64,000 nucleotides of DNA from Rhabdornis inornatus (GCA_013397075.1 VWZS01007655.1:1054633-1118632); one strand, 5' to 3'. Counted from the first letter of the stretch, positions 36,410-49,464 are shown. Notes: generated by a model from the letters alone, not told the origin. Made by a program: numbers and translations.

Positions 36410-39400
36410 CATAAAAAAATTGATTCAGGTATGGTCCTGCTTTTAACAGCTAAATCCCTTTTTCTTGTAGCAGCTGTCCTCATCCTTCTGAATACAGCTT
36501 TTCCTTCTCTAGCTCCCTGCAGGCTGACCATTTAACCAGCACCAAACATTCCTCTCCAAGAGCCCCTTATCGATCTGTTTTCTACTCTTTACCATATCCT
36601 TTCCCAGTTCCAGAGGCTGCACCTCCACCCAGGGCTAAAAGCACATCAGTACATTTTCATCTTGGCACCTGATTCTCTCAACAGTCCACAAGTGCTACGT
36701 GTTTTTAATCCACAAAAGAGCCATTCATTAGTCCTGTTTACTAACTTGGAGCAAGCATTCCCGTGGCTATGAGACAGCAGTGCTGTACCCCCTTGCCCAC
36801 ACACTGCAGATCGAGGAGGTGGCTTCCTTGGCACAGGATCACACAGCTTGTTTGTGGATTTGCTCTGCCTGGTTTGTGTGTGCGAGTTATGGTCAGCCAT
36901 TTCCTCTGAAACACCACTGCAGGCATCAGCAAACATACTGAAACCTAATTTTTTCTCCCAGAAAATCTAGCTTTAAGCACAGAAAGGCTGAAAACTGCAT
37001 AGGAATTACTGTATGGGATTCACCAGCCAAGTCAAGCATTTGCTGACCAGTCCCAGACACCTGGGGAAAAGCTAATTATTAACAACCTGTCATGAGAACA
37101 GGCAAGCTGCCTCTCCATCACACTCTGCTATTTCTGTCTGCACCATGGCTGCTCTGCAAGTGTCTGCAAGGAGTAAATGTGCTTGAGAACTGCCAAAACA
37201 TACCAAAGCTCTGGCTTGCACAGATCCAGCCACAGGACAGCAGCAGCTTCAGATCCATCCAGGACAGGCTGCAGGACACAGGAGCTCCTGTTCTCATGTC
37301 AAAAAACTTTACCTGAGCTGCTAATAAAGTTTCATTTACAGCCTGAAGGACAGCACATGAGGTCCCTTCCATCAGCCTTCAGGATGTTTTTGCTACTGCA
37401 ATTACGAGTTCAATCCTTTTCTTATTCTTTCCGTGTCTTGGCTGCAGTGGTGCTGCTCCAGAACTTAGCCCCACTGTTTCCACTCTGCTTGTTGTCATTA
37501 TCTAACTTCCACATCCTGCTGAAAAGACCGAAGACTGCTGCAGCATTCAAATATACATGAGGCAGTTTATACCAGAGGAAAATATAAAAAGCCACTTAGG
37601 TCCACCTACAAGCTACAACAGAGGTATCATACTTTTGAAGCAAACTGTTCATTAAATAAATTACCTATTCAATAAATTTAGCCCTTCTTCAGCTCATTAA
37701 CTGTCCCCCCAAAAAACATATTAATTTTTACATGTTTGTTCATTACTCACAGCTGCTTAATATGTTTAAGAATGCAGACAGCTCCCAATGTGGATGTAAA
37801 GAGAACCTGAACTGTTGGTGGCTGTTTGCTGCTCTGAGTTTACCTCTGTGTGTCAGTGGCTGTGGGTGTCAATTCTCCCAGCAGGATTGAATGTTTCTAA
37901 TTCATCCTAAAATCATTTTTGGTTGTTCTTTACATATATTCTGTTTCATTAGACCCACAGAAAGAGTTTGTCTTTTCTTGAAAAATTACCTAAGTTAAGC
38001 TTTGGCAATAGAGGTGTCTGTGAACAGTAAAATGGAGGATGAACAAGTCCCAGGTGCCCCTGGTGACTGTAGGACCAACCTTGCTGCCCCTGACTTTCTG
38101 GGTAACATGAGGTTTATCATTTCAGTGTCCTGCTTCAAGATTAGAAAGTAAAAAAGAACTTAAGTGATGCATAAATCAGTTAGGATGATGATTTGACCCT
38201 GTAAAACACTAAGTAAACAGCAGATACAATTAATGGTGTTGAACATATTAAATCCATAATTCTACCCACCAAGTTTTACTCTGAGCCACCTTACCGTGGA
38301 ACTGTTTATAGCAAGTGTGTCAGCACAAAAACTTTGGACAGTCAGATCCTTTAGAGAAGTTTAAAATAATTAAATTTAAATAATTTCTGTGAGCTATTTT
38401 TTGATGAAGTTTGGCCTCACCAGCAAATAAGTTACAGCAGAGCTCATACAGGTCTATTTTGTCCTCAATGGAGTTAAAAAACTGCTGTATGTTCTGTTAT
38501 TTGCACTTTTCTACTCACAACATAAAAGTAATGACATTTTCTGCTCAATTCTGCACACTCTGAGTTAAAGCAGCAGTGGCCAGCTCTGAGCTTTCAGCTC
38601 AAGAGAATAAAGCCACTCTTTGCTACCCCAGACAGAGTGACAGAAGTTTTCAGGGATGCAGTTTGCACTTGCTGGGCTGCCTGTCCTGCTAGTAGAGAAT
38701 GCACCTTTCTTACCCAAGTGGGAGTGTTGACACAGGTGGTGCTGCCAAGTTCAGGTATTGATAGAATATTTTCCCACCACTGCAAATATTTTCCAGGAAA
38801 CACCACACTGGTCCAGTGAATACTTGATCAGGCAGGATCAGAATATTGGGAAGAAAATTAAAATCAACACCACTGAATAATTTCTCTTGCCTTCAGTTTC
38901 CAGGAAATGTGGTTCTACTGCATGGCTGGAATAAGAGCCCAGCACTTCACACAGCTTCATTCTGAGATCCAAGAAAATTCTAAGATCAAGAAAGAGTGCT
39001 GGGTGAGAGCTAAGGATTTGATCTGAATGGTTGAGTTTTTGAGATTCATTACCAGTTATCAACAGGCTATTGGAATGGTGTTGGGCTATGCTAAACACAG
39101 GGACAGGGAAAACAACTTTATCTTTGCTATTGGAACAGACATGGCCAGTCAGACTGGGATTACCCTGAAGCCATCTGCCTCCTGATGGCACTGGTGACAT
39201 GGAGCTGAACTAACATTTTCAGCTGCCATAACTGTCATCCACAGTACCAGAAACATTTTTCAGTACCAGCTTGTTTACCAGATGAGCTATTGCACCCATC
39301 TACCAGTAACATTTTAGATTTGTTTTTAGCAATTTTTTTTTCAATGTCACTTGACTGAGTGACCTAAAACATGTTTGCGACCACAAAATGTACATAGGGA

Positions 39401-40330
39401 TGCATTATTAGAAAAGATTCTAAAGAATTGAGGAAAATGAAATACTGCACTATAAGCCAAAATGCAATCTTCACAGACCTTCTTATTAAAATCTGAGAAG
39501 CAGCCTTTTTAGTACTCTTCCTTCTACTGATATATGGAGAGGTGCCCAGGATAGCAAATGAACTCTCAGAGTCGTCCCCTTGGTTGTTTTTATGCCAGGA
39601 GCAGCACTCCTCCTCCCCCAGCCAAACAATATCCATTGCATTTACATCTGTGATGTGCTGTGCACTTATAAACACTTGGCCAAATTTAGCCCTGAAATAA
39701 ATATGTCATTGCAACTGAAAATCATCCAGCCTGCCTGTACAGAAAGGAATTTGTCCTTTTTTTTCCTTAAGGATACATTTTGTTAGAAAGTCACGTGATT
39801 TCATGGAGATGTCTTTGACTCCTTCATGGGGGAAACAGGAAAAAACCCACAACTCTTGCTGACCTCTGTATACAACTGCCCAAAAACTAAGATGTCTGAT
39901 AAATCAATACCTGTTAATATTGAAACAAACCATGATATCACCTGGATTTTTCCTCCTGAAGAAAAATAATTTTTATTAAAATAAAATTTTTCTTCTGAAT
40001 TTATTTCTATTTTGTGGAAGCAGGAGCAAGGAGTTGCTTGGGGATTTAGTTTGAGGATTTTGCATTTGCAATTTACAGGAAAGTTCTACCAAATGAATTC
40101 CCATTACAAAGGCAGCACAAATGAGTAAACAAAAGCCACAAAATACAGTAAGACAGCCCTCACTTAGCTGATTCAATGTAACTTACTATAAAACCCACAC
40201 ACTATCTTGCATAGGTGAAAAAGATCAGTTTAAGCAAATTCAACTTCATTACAACTTGCTGACAGCTCTATTATGGTGTACATATGTTTTGTAGCACAGA
40301 AACTCAAACATTGCTGATGTGTCCACACTT

Positions 40331-40347
40331 TTAATGTGCCACATTAA
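40331..40347. repeat. Perfect inverted repeat, 8-bp arms
   Basis: TTAATGTG and CACATTAA flank a single C, giving a 17-base near-palindrome. It could be a dimeric protein-binding site or chance. Confidence 0.9.
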
Positions 40348-42068
40348 CATGCAAGTCAATACTCCACAATCACTGTAGCCATCATGAACAAATCAGATGA
40401 AGTTTCATGACAAAGATATTTCTATAATAAATAATTGACACCCACAAAAACACAAAATATTCCATCCTTTGTGTAAAGACTTAAGCTCTGCAGGTGCCCT
40501 TGACGAATTTCACAACTGCACTTAAACTGTGTAGAGAAGTTCTGGTAGCCAATTGAGATTTGTATGCCCACAGAATATATATCAAGTGAGGTAAGACAGT
40601 GCTGAGATTTTACAGGGGCACAGTGGGAAACATAAAAGGTTCTCTGCTTTCCCCCAGTCCCTAATATCTACTTCCACAGTAACTCCTTACTCTCTTCTGC
40701 AATGTTTTGCAAAATAAACATGATATAAGGAATTTCCAAGGTATAAATTGCAAGAGGAAGTCTTGGACATGTCATTAAGGCACTATTTGGCCCTGCTGGC
40801 TCCACTATTTCTCCAGAAGGAAGCATAATTATCAATAAAAGATCTAATTATTGCCAAGATGCCCCACCCAGGAGGTCCTTTCTATACAATGGCATAGGAT
40901 GTGACTTGATGGCATCAGCAACAACAGAAAGAAGATGCTTACTGATTTCCTTTTGGGCTCCAAAACAAACAGGTTTGGCTGTCAGAAATCCTGCATTAGA
41001 CAGCTCCCAGCCTTCACATTCACACACCCAAAGGGCGTAAGAAGGCAGAGGGAGGCTTGTAGATACAACTGGGAAACAAGTCAGCAGCATCTCCCAGGCT
41101 GGCAGAGAAGGAAGGGGCCAGATCGAGTGGGAAAGGAAAATCTCTGGAGACAAATGAGCTCCTGTGAAGAGCGGGATGAGGGGCTGAGACATCCTCCCCA
41201 CCTCCTGAAAGGGAAAACCCGGGTCTGATTCTGCCCAGCTCTGCAGCTGTTTGCCCCAAGGTGCCAGCAGCATGTCAGGTAATTTACCTGCCTATTTCCT
41301 CATCGTCTGTTCTTTTTTTTTCCCCTTTTCAATCATTCTCTCAGCTTTCTGCTGCACCATCCTCACAAACAGCCCTGAGGAAAGGATCTCTTCACAATGG
41401 GATTTTCTGCCCTGACAGCTCGCTATAAAGTTCCTCATCAGCCTGGCTCCATCGTGCCTGTGCCACTTCACATCTCAGCTTAAACAACAAGAATAAATCA
41501 AGTAAATGAAAATATGCATCCTGAAGGCCTAATGCAAGCGATTTCATCCATTTTAAGGGTCACCAGCTGTGATTTACCTTAGAACCTTGCTTCTGCCTTG
41601 AGGGTGCCTCTGAAGTACCCTGTGACTAATGCCCCTATTTTTAGTTTTGTAGCAGAAGCCAAGGAGAAATTAAAGAAATAAAATTGAAAAAATAATGAGA
41701 GCTCATTTCAGCTTATAATGGTATTTTCTCAGGTGACTAAACATTCATTTGACTTTTGGTAGTGTTGAATTTGTTCTCCATTAGGGCAAATATGATTTGG
41801 AGGCTAGCTTGACCTCTGAAGTGTAGAACTTTCCTTTATCTTTATTGCCAGCTCCAGTTATTTATCAGGTCAATGTGCATGCCCAGATTCCAGGAAAACA
41901 GAGCAAAGAAATGAAATTAGCACTGAAGACAAACACAGTCAGAGAAGCTGGCTGTTGACTCAGATGAGCAATTTCTTTCAGACTGTCACTAGCCTCAATA
42001 CAAGATGAGATGCCTGTCAGAGTCCAGTATCTGTCATCTAAAGATTCATTTCACTGAATGATGGGAAT

Positions 42069-42086
42069 AAGAAAAAGCTTTTTCTT
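42069..42086. repeat. Perfect 18-bp palindrome
   Basis: AAGAAAAAGCTTTTTCTT is its own reverse complement, centred on 42,077/42,078. It is followed by a T-rich run. It is low-complexity, so it may have arisen by chance. Confidence 0.95.
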
Positions 42087-45000
42087 TTTTTTTATCTTTA
42101 AACAATCTTATCTGGAAGAATTTACAATAAGTTTCCACATATACTTGCTCCTTTTTGCATGATCCTACAGCATTCAACATCCATAGAAGTCTTTAGAAAA
42201 ATCTAACAAACCCTAGGATACATATTTTTAGGAACTAAGATTGCTGTGAAAAACACATTTATTAATATATTTCATGTAGAAGAAACAAATGTTCTTCTTG
42301 AAACGCAAAGTCAACTCATACTCTGAAAGTGGACAGCTTATTCTGTCTGTCCATCTGTAAAAGAGAGAAAAAGAGGGACCTGTTTCAGATTCTCTGTGAG
42401 AAAATGACAGATTTTTCTGATTCAGATCAAAATATTTCTTTATCTCCCCAGCAGGTCTGAGGCCACATGCTGGGTATTGGCTGCAATAAGGTTTAAATGT
42501 GCCACAGCTTTTCTCTCAGCACTGCTCACATTACCTTTGTCCCAGCCCTGCTGCAGTCTACCAGTGAGTCTGAACCCATCCACAGGGGATCAGAGATTTT
42601 GCTAACTAGAGCATTGCTAACTTATTTAGCAAAAAGTCATCCAGGACAAAGACCTTGCTCAAGTCTGTTTTGCTGGGAGTTTGTGTTATGAAGGGAGAGA
42701 CTAAAGTGGGTTGGAAAGCTATTAGTAATCCTGCCTCTGTCCCTGGAGAAACACTAAGCCAGATTCAACAGGGCTAAGAAGCTCTGTGATACGAGTAGAA
42801 ATGGTTTCCAGTTGCAAGGAAAAGAAAAAAAAGAGCAGAGCTCAACCCCAGCTCTGTCAGTGGGAAGTGCTCCATTTAGCAAATTCAATTCTTAGAAATG
42901 CAAAATGCAAACTATAATGGTCCCTGTTGAATAAACAGCACAACTGGCTAGCTTTAGCCAGCCTATATGAAAAGTGACATTTTTTCCCAGGAATACCACT
43001 TATAAAATCAAGGATTTTTGGTGGTTCTTTTTTCACAGGTCACAACAGGAATTTCTGCACTAGTGAAAGGTGTCAAAAGCAGCTGCAGATAGTCAAATCC
43101 AATTTATTCCTCAGCATGAACAGAGAAGCAGCAATGCAAGCCTCTGCAAACATGCTTTGAAAATGTCCTTGAAAGAGCCATTTCCAGAGGTGATCAGGGA
43201 GTTGCAAGTCCCAGCCCCATAAACATCTGCCTCTCCCAGGGTTTTGCCCACAGGAGTGTCAAATGCAGCCTTTGCAGGGCACAGATGTGCTCACCAGGGG
43301 ACAGGGTGAGGTTACAGCAGGTTTCACCTAAAGGGAGCAAAGGAAATGTGCTTTTCAGGCTCTGTCCAAACCTGCACGAGAAGGTCTCATGTAAGTCAGG
43401 CACCGCTGGTGGAGCAAGGAGAAGTTATTCCTCACTCCCTGCCACCCTCACTCACCTCGGGGGGGTGGTGGGGAGAAGAGAGAGCTTTGAGTGTGAAAGG
43501 CAAAAAAACAATAATCTTCATTAATTGAAAATAAACTGTGCAAGGAGCTATTTCTGGATAGCTGTGCTTCTCTCAGTACACATTACTTACTGCTGGCCCT
43601 GCTGATCAGGCTCAGTGCTTCATTTAGATGTAGTGTTTTCCTCAATTGTTTTTTTGAGAAGATACTTTCCTATCGAATTTCTAACTCCACTCTACTCCAT
43701 TCTCTGTGAATCCCAGATCTGTCTTTTGTTCTAGCACCACGAGCAGTAAAGGAAGGATGACACTGACACTGTGGTGTGTCCCTGTGCATCAAACATGCCC
43801 AGCTGATTAACAGGTAACACACAGGCTTCTGGGGCAAAGTGCTGCTCACAGGAGCAGAGCTGTTTTGTAATTAATGCTGAAAGGATAAGGGGTTCAACCC
43901 AACTGCTGCACCGAGGCCAATACATGACAGATCTCTGTTTGAGTGTCCCGATTAGATAGAAAAGAAATTAATTTTCTCAAAAACATCCTCCTTGGGATGA
44001 CAGGAATGACCATAATGGCTATTTCAGCCTCTTGTTCCAATGCAGCACAGCAGTCCACAGGGCAGGAAATGAGAAACAGAGGGTAAGATACCCTGCTCCA
44101 AGGGCAGACTCTAAAAGATCAGGACCTCAGCAAATCCTTCAACTGCAATATTCACGTTTTTAATCCCTTTCACAGAACTGAGGATTCCTCCCATCAGGAA
44201 TTCCTTTCTATGAAAACACTAATTTCTTGTCTTAAAAAAAAAAAAATTAGTCTGTGAAAGCAGCGATCCTGCATTGGGTAGGATTTCAGCTTTTGATAGC
44301 TGCTCCTTCCACTTATTTAACAATGTAAATTATAGTCACAGTGCCATGTCTTCATTCCACCAGTCAAAGGATTTTGCCTCCCACAATGAATTAGAAAATG
44401 CACATTAGGAAAAAGCTGGCAGACAGATTATTGTGATTATCTTAACAGCAGGTATTTAAAGCTCATTGTCACTAAAGCTCCTTGCCAATGCCCAAATTCT
44501 TTGCCACAGTCGTAAGGTCTGTGCTGCTGGGATGTTGCCTTGACAGACATCATCTCCACTGGTGCTGCTTCTTGTTTGGAGTCAGTGAGCACAGCTCAGC
44601 ACGCAGTGCCACGGTGACAGGGGCTATTCACGGCAAGGAGACGTGACCTGCCATCTGCTCATCCTGCATTTTATGGTCTTTAAATTGCACTGTAATAATT
44701 TCCTGGCTGTCATCCTGGAAGGAGACACAGGCAGTGTGAGTTCAGTCAGCCAGCAAGGCAGAGGTGAGCAGAGCTTTCAGGCATTAAAGAGGAGAATTAT
44801 TCAAGCATCAGGTGCTGGAAAGATTCTTTCATCTTATACATGGCTAAAATGAGAGGAAAGGAATTATTTTCTGACCTCCAGCTTTCTCCTCAAGGTTTGT
44901 TCACTTTGTGCCATACGAGGTGTTTCTGAAGAGGACACTCAGTGGACAGGGACTGGTCCCGATCCAGCTCAGGAAAAGCACAATGACAGAGTGAAATTAC

Positions 45001-46982
45001 TTGAAAAGGGCTGAAAAAAACAACTTCCCATCACTCAAATATCTGGAGCCTTAAAACTCTGAAGTTGTAAAGCATACAACAAAGTACAAGTTGGTTAAGG
45101 GCCAGCTTTGATCACAGGAATATCACCTTGCACCTGAGGTTTTGAATAAGAAAGCTGCACCCCAGGCACATCTCCAGGGAAGATGTGACACAGTGGCCTC
45201 ATGGGTTCAGGAGGTTGAGCTGGGCAATGACTGTGGCTACTGAATACAAATACCAGGCCAAAAAGGCAGTGGGAAGGGCAGGACAGGAAAGACTAATGCA
45301 AAACAAGAGGCAGTGTGTTTGCCTCTCCACAAGGCTGCAATGGATGCAGACAGGAGAAGCCATGTGCTCCCAGCAGTTCTCCAGGCAGGGGCTAGCATTC
45401 CCAAGGCTGGGGGCAATGTGTCTTAAAGAGAAAACAGTGGTCAAAGACTGAACACAGACAGACCAGGTCATGATTTTTGCCTTTTCTATTATTTTTCCCT
45501 CTTGAACAGATTAACAGCAACTATGAAAGCTCAAACGCTAAAGGTCAAATTTTTAAAAAGAGGCAAGAATAAAAAATCAGCCAACTTCCAGGGAAACACG
45601 ATGTTATTAACAGTACAGACAAAGCAAACACTGGAGCAAAGCCTAAGGAAACATAGGATGCTGGTGCGAGAAGTCAAATCATTTGGGTTTCCTTTAATTC
45701 CTAAATTTCCTCTCCTCTCTGTGAAGGCAAACTGTCATATGTAAGGATGAGAAAGTGTTTTTGTTTGCTTATCAGGGAGAGCAAAGGTGTCACAAGGTGT
45801 CTGTCCAGCACAGCTCCCTGCATGGTCCATCAGGTGCTCACACGTGTGTCTGTCCCCCAGGAACCCTTGCACTGGTGACAGCAAAGTCAGGTTTTGAGAG
45901 GGATGAAAGGAAGGTGAGAGCTGTGAGGCTACTGGTGTGCAGTTCTGGATCTGGGGCTGGATCTCCCCAGGTGCCATCTCCATCCCCCTCCTGCAGCTCC
46001 CCCAGCCAAGCAGTCACGGTGGCAAACACTGGCACTCGATTCACTCCTGCCGAGTGAGACTTTCATTTCATTCAAATTAAGAGAAATGCACAGGGAGAGC
46101 TCACAGGTTATTGCAGCTGGGATAACTCTTTACCTTCCCTTGCCAGAAATGTCAACACAAACAGGGTGAGCTATGAACTCAGGAGAGTTGCTGGTATTTG
46201 CCAGCTGGCTCCATCAGACTTTGTACGAGATGTGATAACAGACATGCCACACTGCCTCCCATCAGCCAGCTCCTGTCAGCCTCATCACAAGTAAAAATTA
46301 TTGCTGTTTTTAAAAGTTTATGTATTTACCTATTTGTTTCTTCTTTTTTGGGAATCTGTCCAAAGAAACTGAAAGCAATTCTCTCTTCCCAAGCTCCAGA
46401 TTAAAAGAGATCAGAAGCACTTAAGAATCCAAGGAGACGGATTCAGACACTACAACACAGGAATCACTTGTCTTGTGTCTGATACAGATTAGAAATGTGA
46501 GGTGAAGGGAGGGTATTCTGTGAGAGATGCAAGTTAGTGTTTCCTGTAAGATGCTGAAGTGGTTGAGAGAGGGTGGTCTACAGCACAGAAACCAAGGCAG
46601 CCTTTTCTCCAGTCTCCTCAGGACTAACCACCCCTGCCAGGCTCAAGGGCATCAGGCCATGCCCTAAGGGACATGTTGCTTTGTTCCATGTCACCATCAG
46701 CTGAAGTCCTTGGCAGGACAGTCAAGTGTGCTTCCATGTTAATGACCAAGTAGCTTGTGGCAGAACCTGTTATTTGAAATAATCCATTATTCCTGCATTC
46801 ATTAATTCAGACACTTTAGCCGTAAAAGAAATTTACAGTGGGATGTAGCATGATATGTTTGTGCTTATATTTACAGATCATGCTATGGTGCATTTTTGTC
46901 TACCCAATAAATCACACAAACTGCTGCTGTGTCTCATGTACTCCAATATATTAAATGCAATAGTCTCTTTTATATTCTTCAG

Positions 46983-47220
46983 CACAGAGGAGGATCTCAC
47001 ACTGGCTATGGAGATTGCTCCTAATGTCATTGAAAGTCAGCAGCCAAAAATCCCCGAAGTACTGAATGTCACTGGCAATATTATGGTACACGGACAGATG
47101 AACATGATGTCAAGCTCCCTGTCTGCTCCAGAAGCTGAAAGAAAAGCACTGCATGGAGAACAGAAGCCTGTGCAGGATGGTGACTGTGCAGCAGAGGGAT
47201 TCCTGGAGCTGCTCCCATGA
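46983..47220 (+). CDS. Candidate terminal coding exon, unknown protein
   Basis: A pyrimidine-rich tract ending TATATTCTTCAG is followed by an open frame of 78 complete codons to a TGA at 47,218. The first base completes a split codon, so the exon would be entered after two bases of the preceding codon. The peptide begins TEEDLTLAMEIAPNVIES, is rich in Glu, Met, Ser and Pro, and ends AAEGFLELLP. It contains PVQDGD, which fits the PxQxxD pattern known from some TRAF-binding receptor tails, and STEE may arise across the splice. These are short motifs and may be chance. The frame is also open upstream into the presumed intron. No upstream exons, transmembrane segment or cysteine-rich modules were found on this strand, and no polyadenylation signal lies close by. 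A tumour-necrosis-factor-receptor-type tail is only a guess; a chance frame is quite possible. Confidence 0.25.
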
Positions 47221-47579
47221 TAACTATTAAACCACAAATCCTCATTTCACAGCAATGCTAGATAGTTTTCTAGGAATCATCCCTTAGGAAATGAGGCTAT
47301 CTCATCAGCAGTGCAGAACTGGCTACTCTGTAAAGCCACATTGCAGTTTTGAAGTGCTGGAGAGCTACTGGCACTCGGGACATGCCAGGCTCTCAGAGAA
47401 AAGCCCAGAGCTGCTCTGCACAGCACACGGTCTCTGTGCTGGCTCCTGCCCCGGGAACACCCAGGGACCCTCACAGAAATCAGAACTGGAACAGCTCTGT
47501 CCCCTCACACAGCCCATCGGGACACTCCCATCACCTGTACGGGGGCACTTCCATCACCACATGGAGGAAGATGTCAGTG

Positions 47580-47602
47580 GACAGACAGACAGACAGACAG
47601 AC
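47580..47602. repeat. GACA tetranucleotide microsatellite
   Basis: Almost six GACA units in a row, just before the CpG island. On the + strand they read as DRQTDRQT in the long frame ending at 47,990. Confidence 0.95.
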
Positions 47603-47639
47603 TAGCTCCCTGTCTGACTCACCCCCGGCTCACAGAGAG

Positions 47640-47965
47640 GTGCAGAACGCCCCAGGGGCTGGGCCCTTCCAGAGGGATCCCTGCCAAACGCAGGACACAT
47701 CTCCCCAGCCTGACCAGCGGGCTCTGGCAGCAGAGATGAAGGGGACGAAAGCTCCGCCTGTCATTTACGGCAGATTTACCCGGGAGAGCAGCGCAGCCCG
47801 GAGCCCGGCAGGGCTGGCACTGCCATCTACTGACCCTGACTGCCGCTCCATCCACCGCAGCAGCGACAATTCCCCAGCTCCGGAGCTCCACACGACACAG
47901 GCAGAGACACAGCCGGCCACTGACCCGACACAGACGCAGGAAATCTTTTGGGTTTCGCTAATTGC
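47640..47965. promoter_or_regulatory. Small CpG island, candidate promoter or enhancer
   Basis: A hand count gives about 20 CpG dinucleotides in roughly 325 bases, in sequence that is clearly over half G+C. The rest of the window has long stretches with almost none. The densest part is 47,740-47,935, with GCGCAGCCCGGAGCCCGGCA, TGCCGCTCC, CCGGAGCTCC and CAGACGCAGG. The observed-to-expected ratio is roughly 0.7 by this count, which meets the usual small-island criteria. In vertebrates such islands often mark promoters or germline-hypomethylated regulatory DNA. No TATA box is obvious. It lies 420 bases after a candidate terminal exon and is followed by TAAT-rich sequence. Direction of any transcription cannot be told from the sequence. 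Confidence 0.55.
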
Positions 47966-48063
47966 TGCTCCTGCTTCGCTCCAGATGTAGCACCATTGCA
48001 CAAATCAGTCGGCAAGGATCAGCCATGGGAACGGGCTGATAGACACAAGTATGTCCCTATGCT

Positions 48064-48165
48064 TTTGAAAGCCACGATAACGTGCAATACTCTCAGCTTA
48101 TTTTAATTAACAGAAGCAGAACGAACTAATTGTTGATTATCGTTGGCTAATTGTGGATGCCCGTG
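48064..48165. promoter_or_regulatory. CpG-bearing, TAAT/ATTA-rich segment beside the CpG island
   Basis: This stretch combines AT-rich homeodomain-type cores (TTTTAATTAAC, ACTAATTGTTGATTATC, GGCTAATTG) with retained CpGs. It includes CACGATAACGTG at 48,073-48,084, an inverted repeat of CACG and CGTG around ATAA. CpGs are normally lost from methylated AT-rich DNA, so their presence here suggests hypomethylation or constraint. A regulatory role is inference; no specific factor is assigned. Confidence 0.3.
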
Positions 48166-48287
48166 CAGTGGGTCTGGGAGCTGCACTATTCTAGAAGGAC
48201 AGCCAATGTTTTGACCAAGTGAACACTGACACATGCTACCGAGTTGGTTTTAACGGGACAGAGGTACCGAGAGCAGGGAGGAGTAAA

Positions 48288-48306
48288 GCAGCAGCAGCAG
48301 CAGCAG
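48288..48306. repeat. GCA trinucleotide repeat
   Basis: About six uninterrupted GCA units. They lie in no supported reading frame. Confidence 0.95.
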
Positions 48307-49445
48307 TGAGAATGCCAGCACTTCATCTTCATTAGCAGGGCTCACTTTTGTGAGAACAGCCCATCCTGAGCCAGGCAGGCAGGCTGCAGTGGGGCCACAT
48401 GCAACTCTTTGTAGGAAGAAGAGCAGTGCCATGAAAACAAAATTTAGAGTACGGCAGAGAAAATGGTTGTGCCAGCCTTTATACCGAGTTAGGCAACAAA
48501 ACCTCCCCAGGCAGAAAGCAGCACAATGCAATAAAGCAGAAAGTGGTGCCTCTTTTTGAACATCCTGTGGCGTTTCCAAATGCCAGGAGTGCAGGAATGC
48601 AGATGGAGCTATGTGACAGCTGCCTGCAAGGAGCCTGGAGGAGCTGTGACTGCAGCAGTGGCACAACGGGCTGCCAGCACCACAGCACTGAGCCCAGCCC
48701 TTTTCGCTGCTGGCACAGTTGGTGACATTTGCTGTTATTCTCCCATTCATTTTTTTCAGCTCCTCTAATATTTACTAGCTGGACAGGCTGGGTGATGACT
48801 TGGCATTTGAGTGCTGTGCCACACCACCTCTCCCAGCACCAGCAGACACAAGCTACGTGGCCAGCCTGTCCTGGGGCTGCTCCTACCTCAGCTCCCAGCC
48901 CTTCTCGTTTGCTCTTTTCCCCTCCTCCACCAAATAATATGTCCATATTTTTTTTCTCCTTTCCTCTTAATAATATTTGGGAGTTTTAAAATTATCTGTT
49001 GCCAGAGGCTAATCCCACTCTCCTAAAATCCTACCTTAATCCCACCCTCCCAAAATCCCATACATGGGCCCTCTGCAAATATTCACCTGAAGGCAGGTTT
49101 TAAACACCACACCCCTCCATTCTTTGGGCTCAGTCCCTCCAGTTAATGAAAACTCAGGTCACAACCCAGCATCTCAGTATTAAAGCACAGATTAAAAGCA
49201 AGTTTGGAGTACTATCTTGTGCTACCTGCAGTTCACACTGACTGGGGAACCTCATTCCATATATTAGCCACCCAAGAAACTAAGAAATTATGAATTCCAC
49301 TTTCATAGCATGAACTGTTTGTTCTGGTCAGACTAGGAATTATTTAGGGAAGAAACAATTTGTTGCAATTAATTTTTTGAGAATTTAGCAGTCTGCTCAC
49401 AGGCCATTTTCAGGCAGAACAAAAGAGGAATTCATCCAACAACTT

Positions 49446-49464
49446 AATTAATTGCAAATTAATT
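49446..49464. repeat. Paired AATTAATT motifs
   Basis: Two AATTAATT copies are separated by GCA. Each copy is palindromic and holds ATTA/TAAT cores that many homeodomain proteins bind. Another ATTAATTTTTT lies about 80 bases to the left. A regulatory role is inference only. Confidence 0.85.

Larger units (their letters stand above)
33050..46980. other. No gene seen
   Basis: About 14 kb of non-coding sequence with few features beyond the listed MIR-like piece and inverted repeats. T-rich low-complexity DNA lies at 36,379-36,409, an A-rich run at 44,235-44,247 and a G7 run near 43,459. Frames reach 141 codons (- strand, 40,848-41,273) but show no domain or splice support. Confidence 0.5.
47382..47990 (+). 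other. Long open frame across the CpG island (not called as a gene)
   Basis: From the ATG at 47,382 the frame is open for 202 codons to TAG at 47,988. It crosses the GACA repeat and the CpG island. The translation is rich in Ser, Pro, Thr, Gln and Arg with no domain, signal or hydrophobic segment. Overlapping frames are open on the opposite strand. GC-rich, stop-poor DNA explains it. A real first exon within it remains possible because CpG islands often mark transcription starts. Confidence 0.15.

Noticed and set aside
43459..43480. G-rich run considered as a G-quadruplex
   Set aside because: Only two clear G-runs, the first a single G7, are present close together, so a four-run motif is not convincing.
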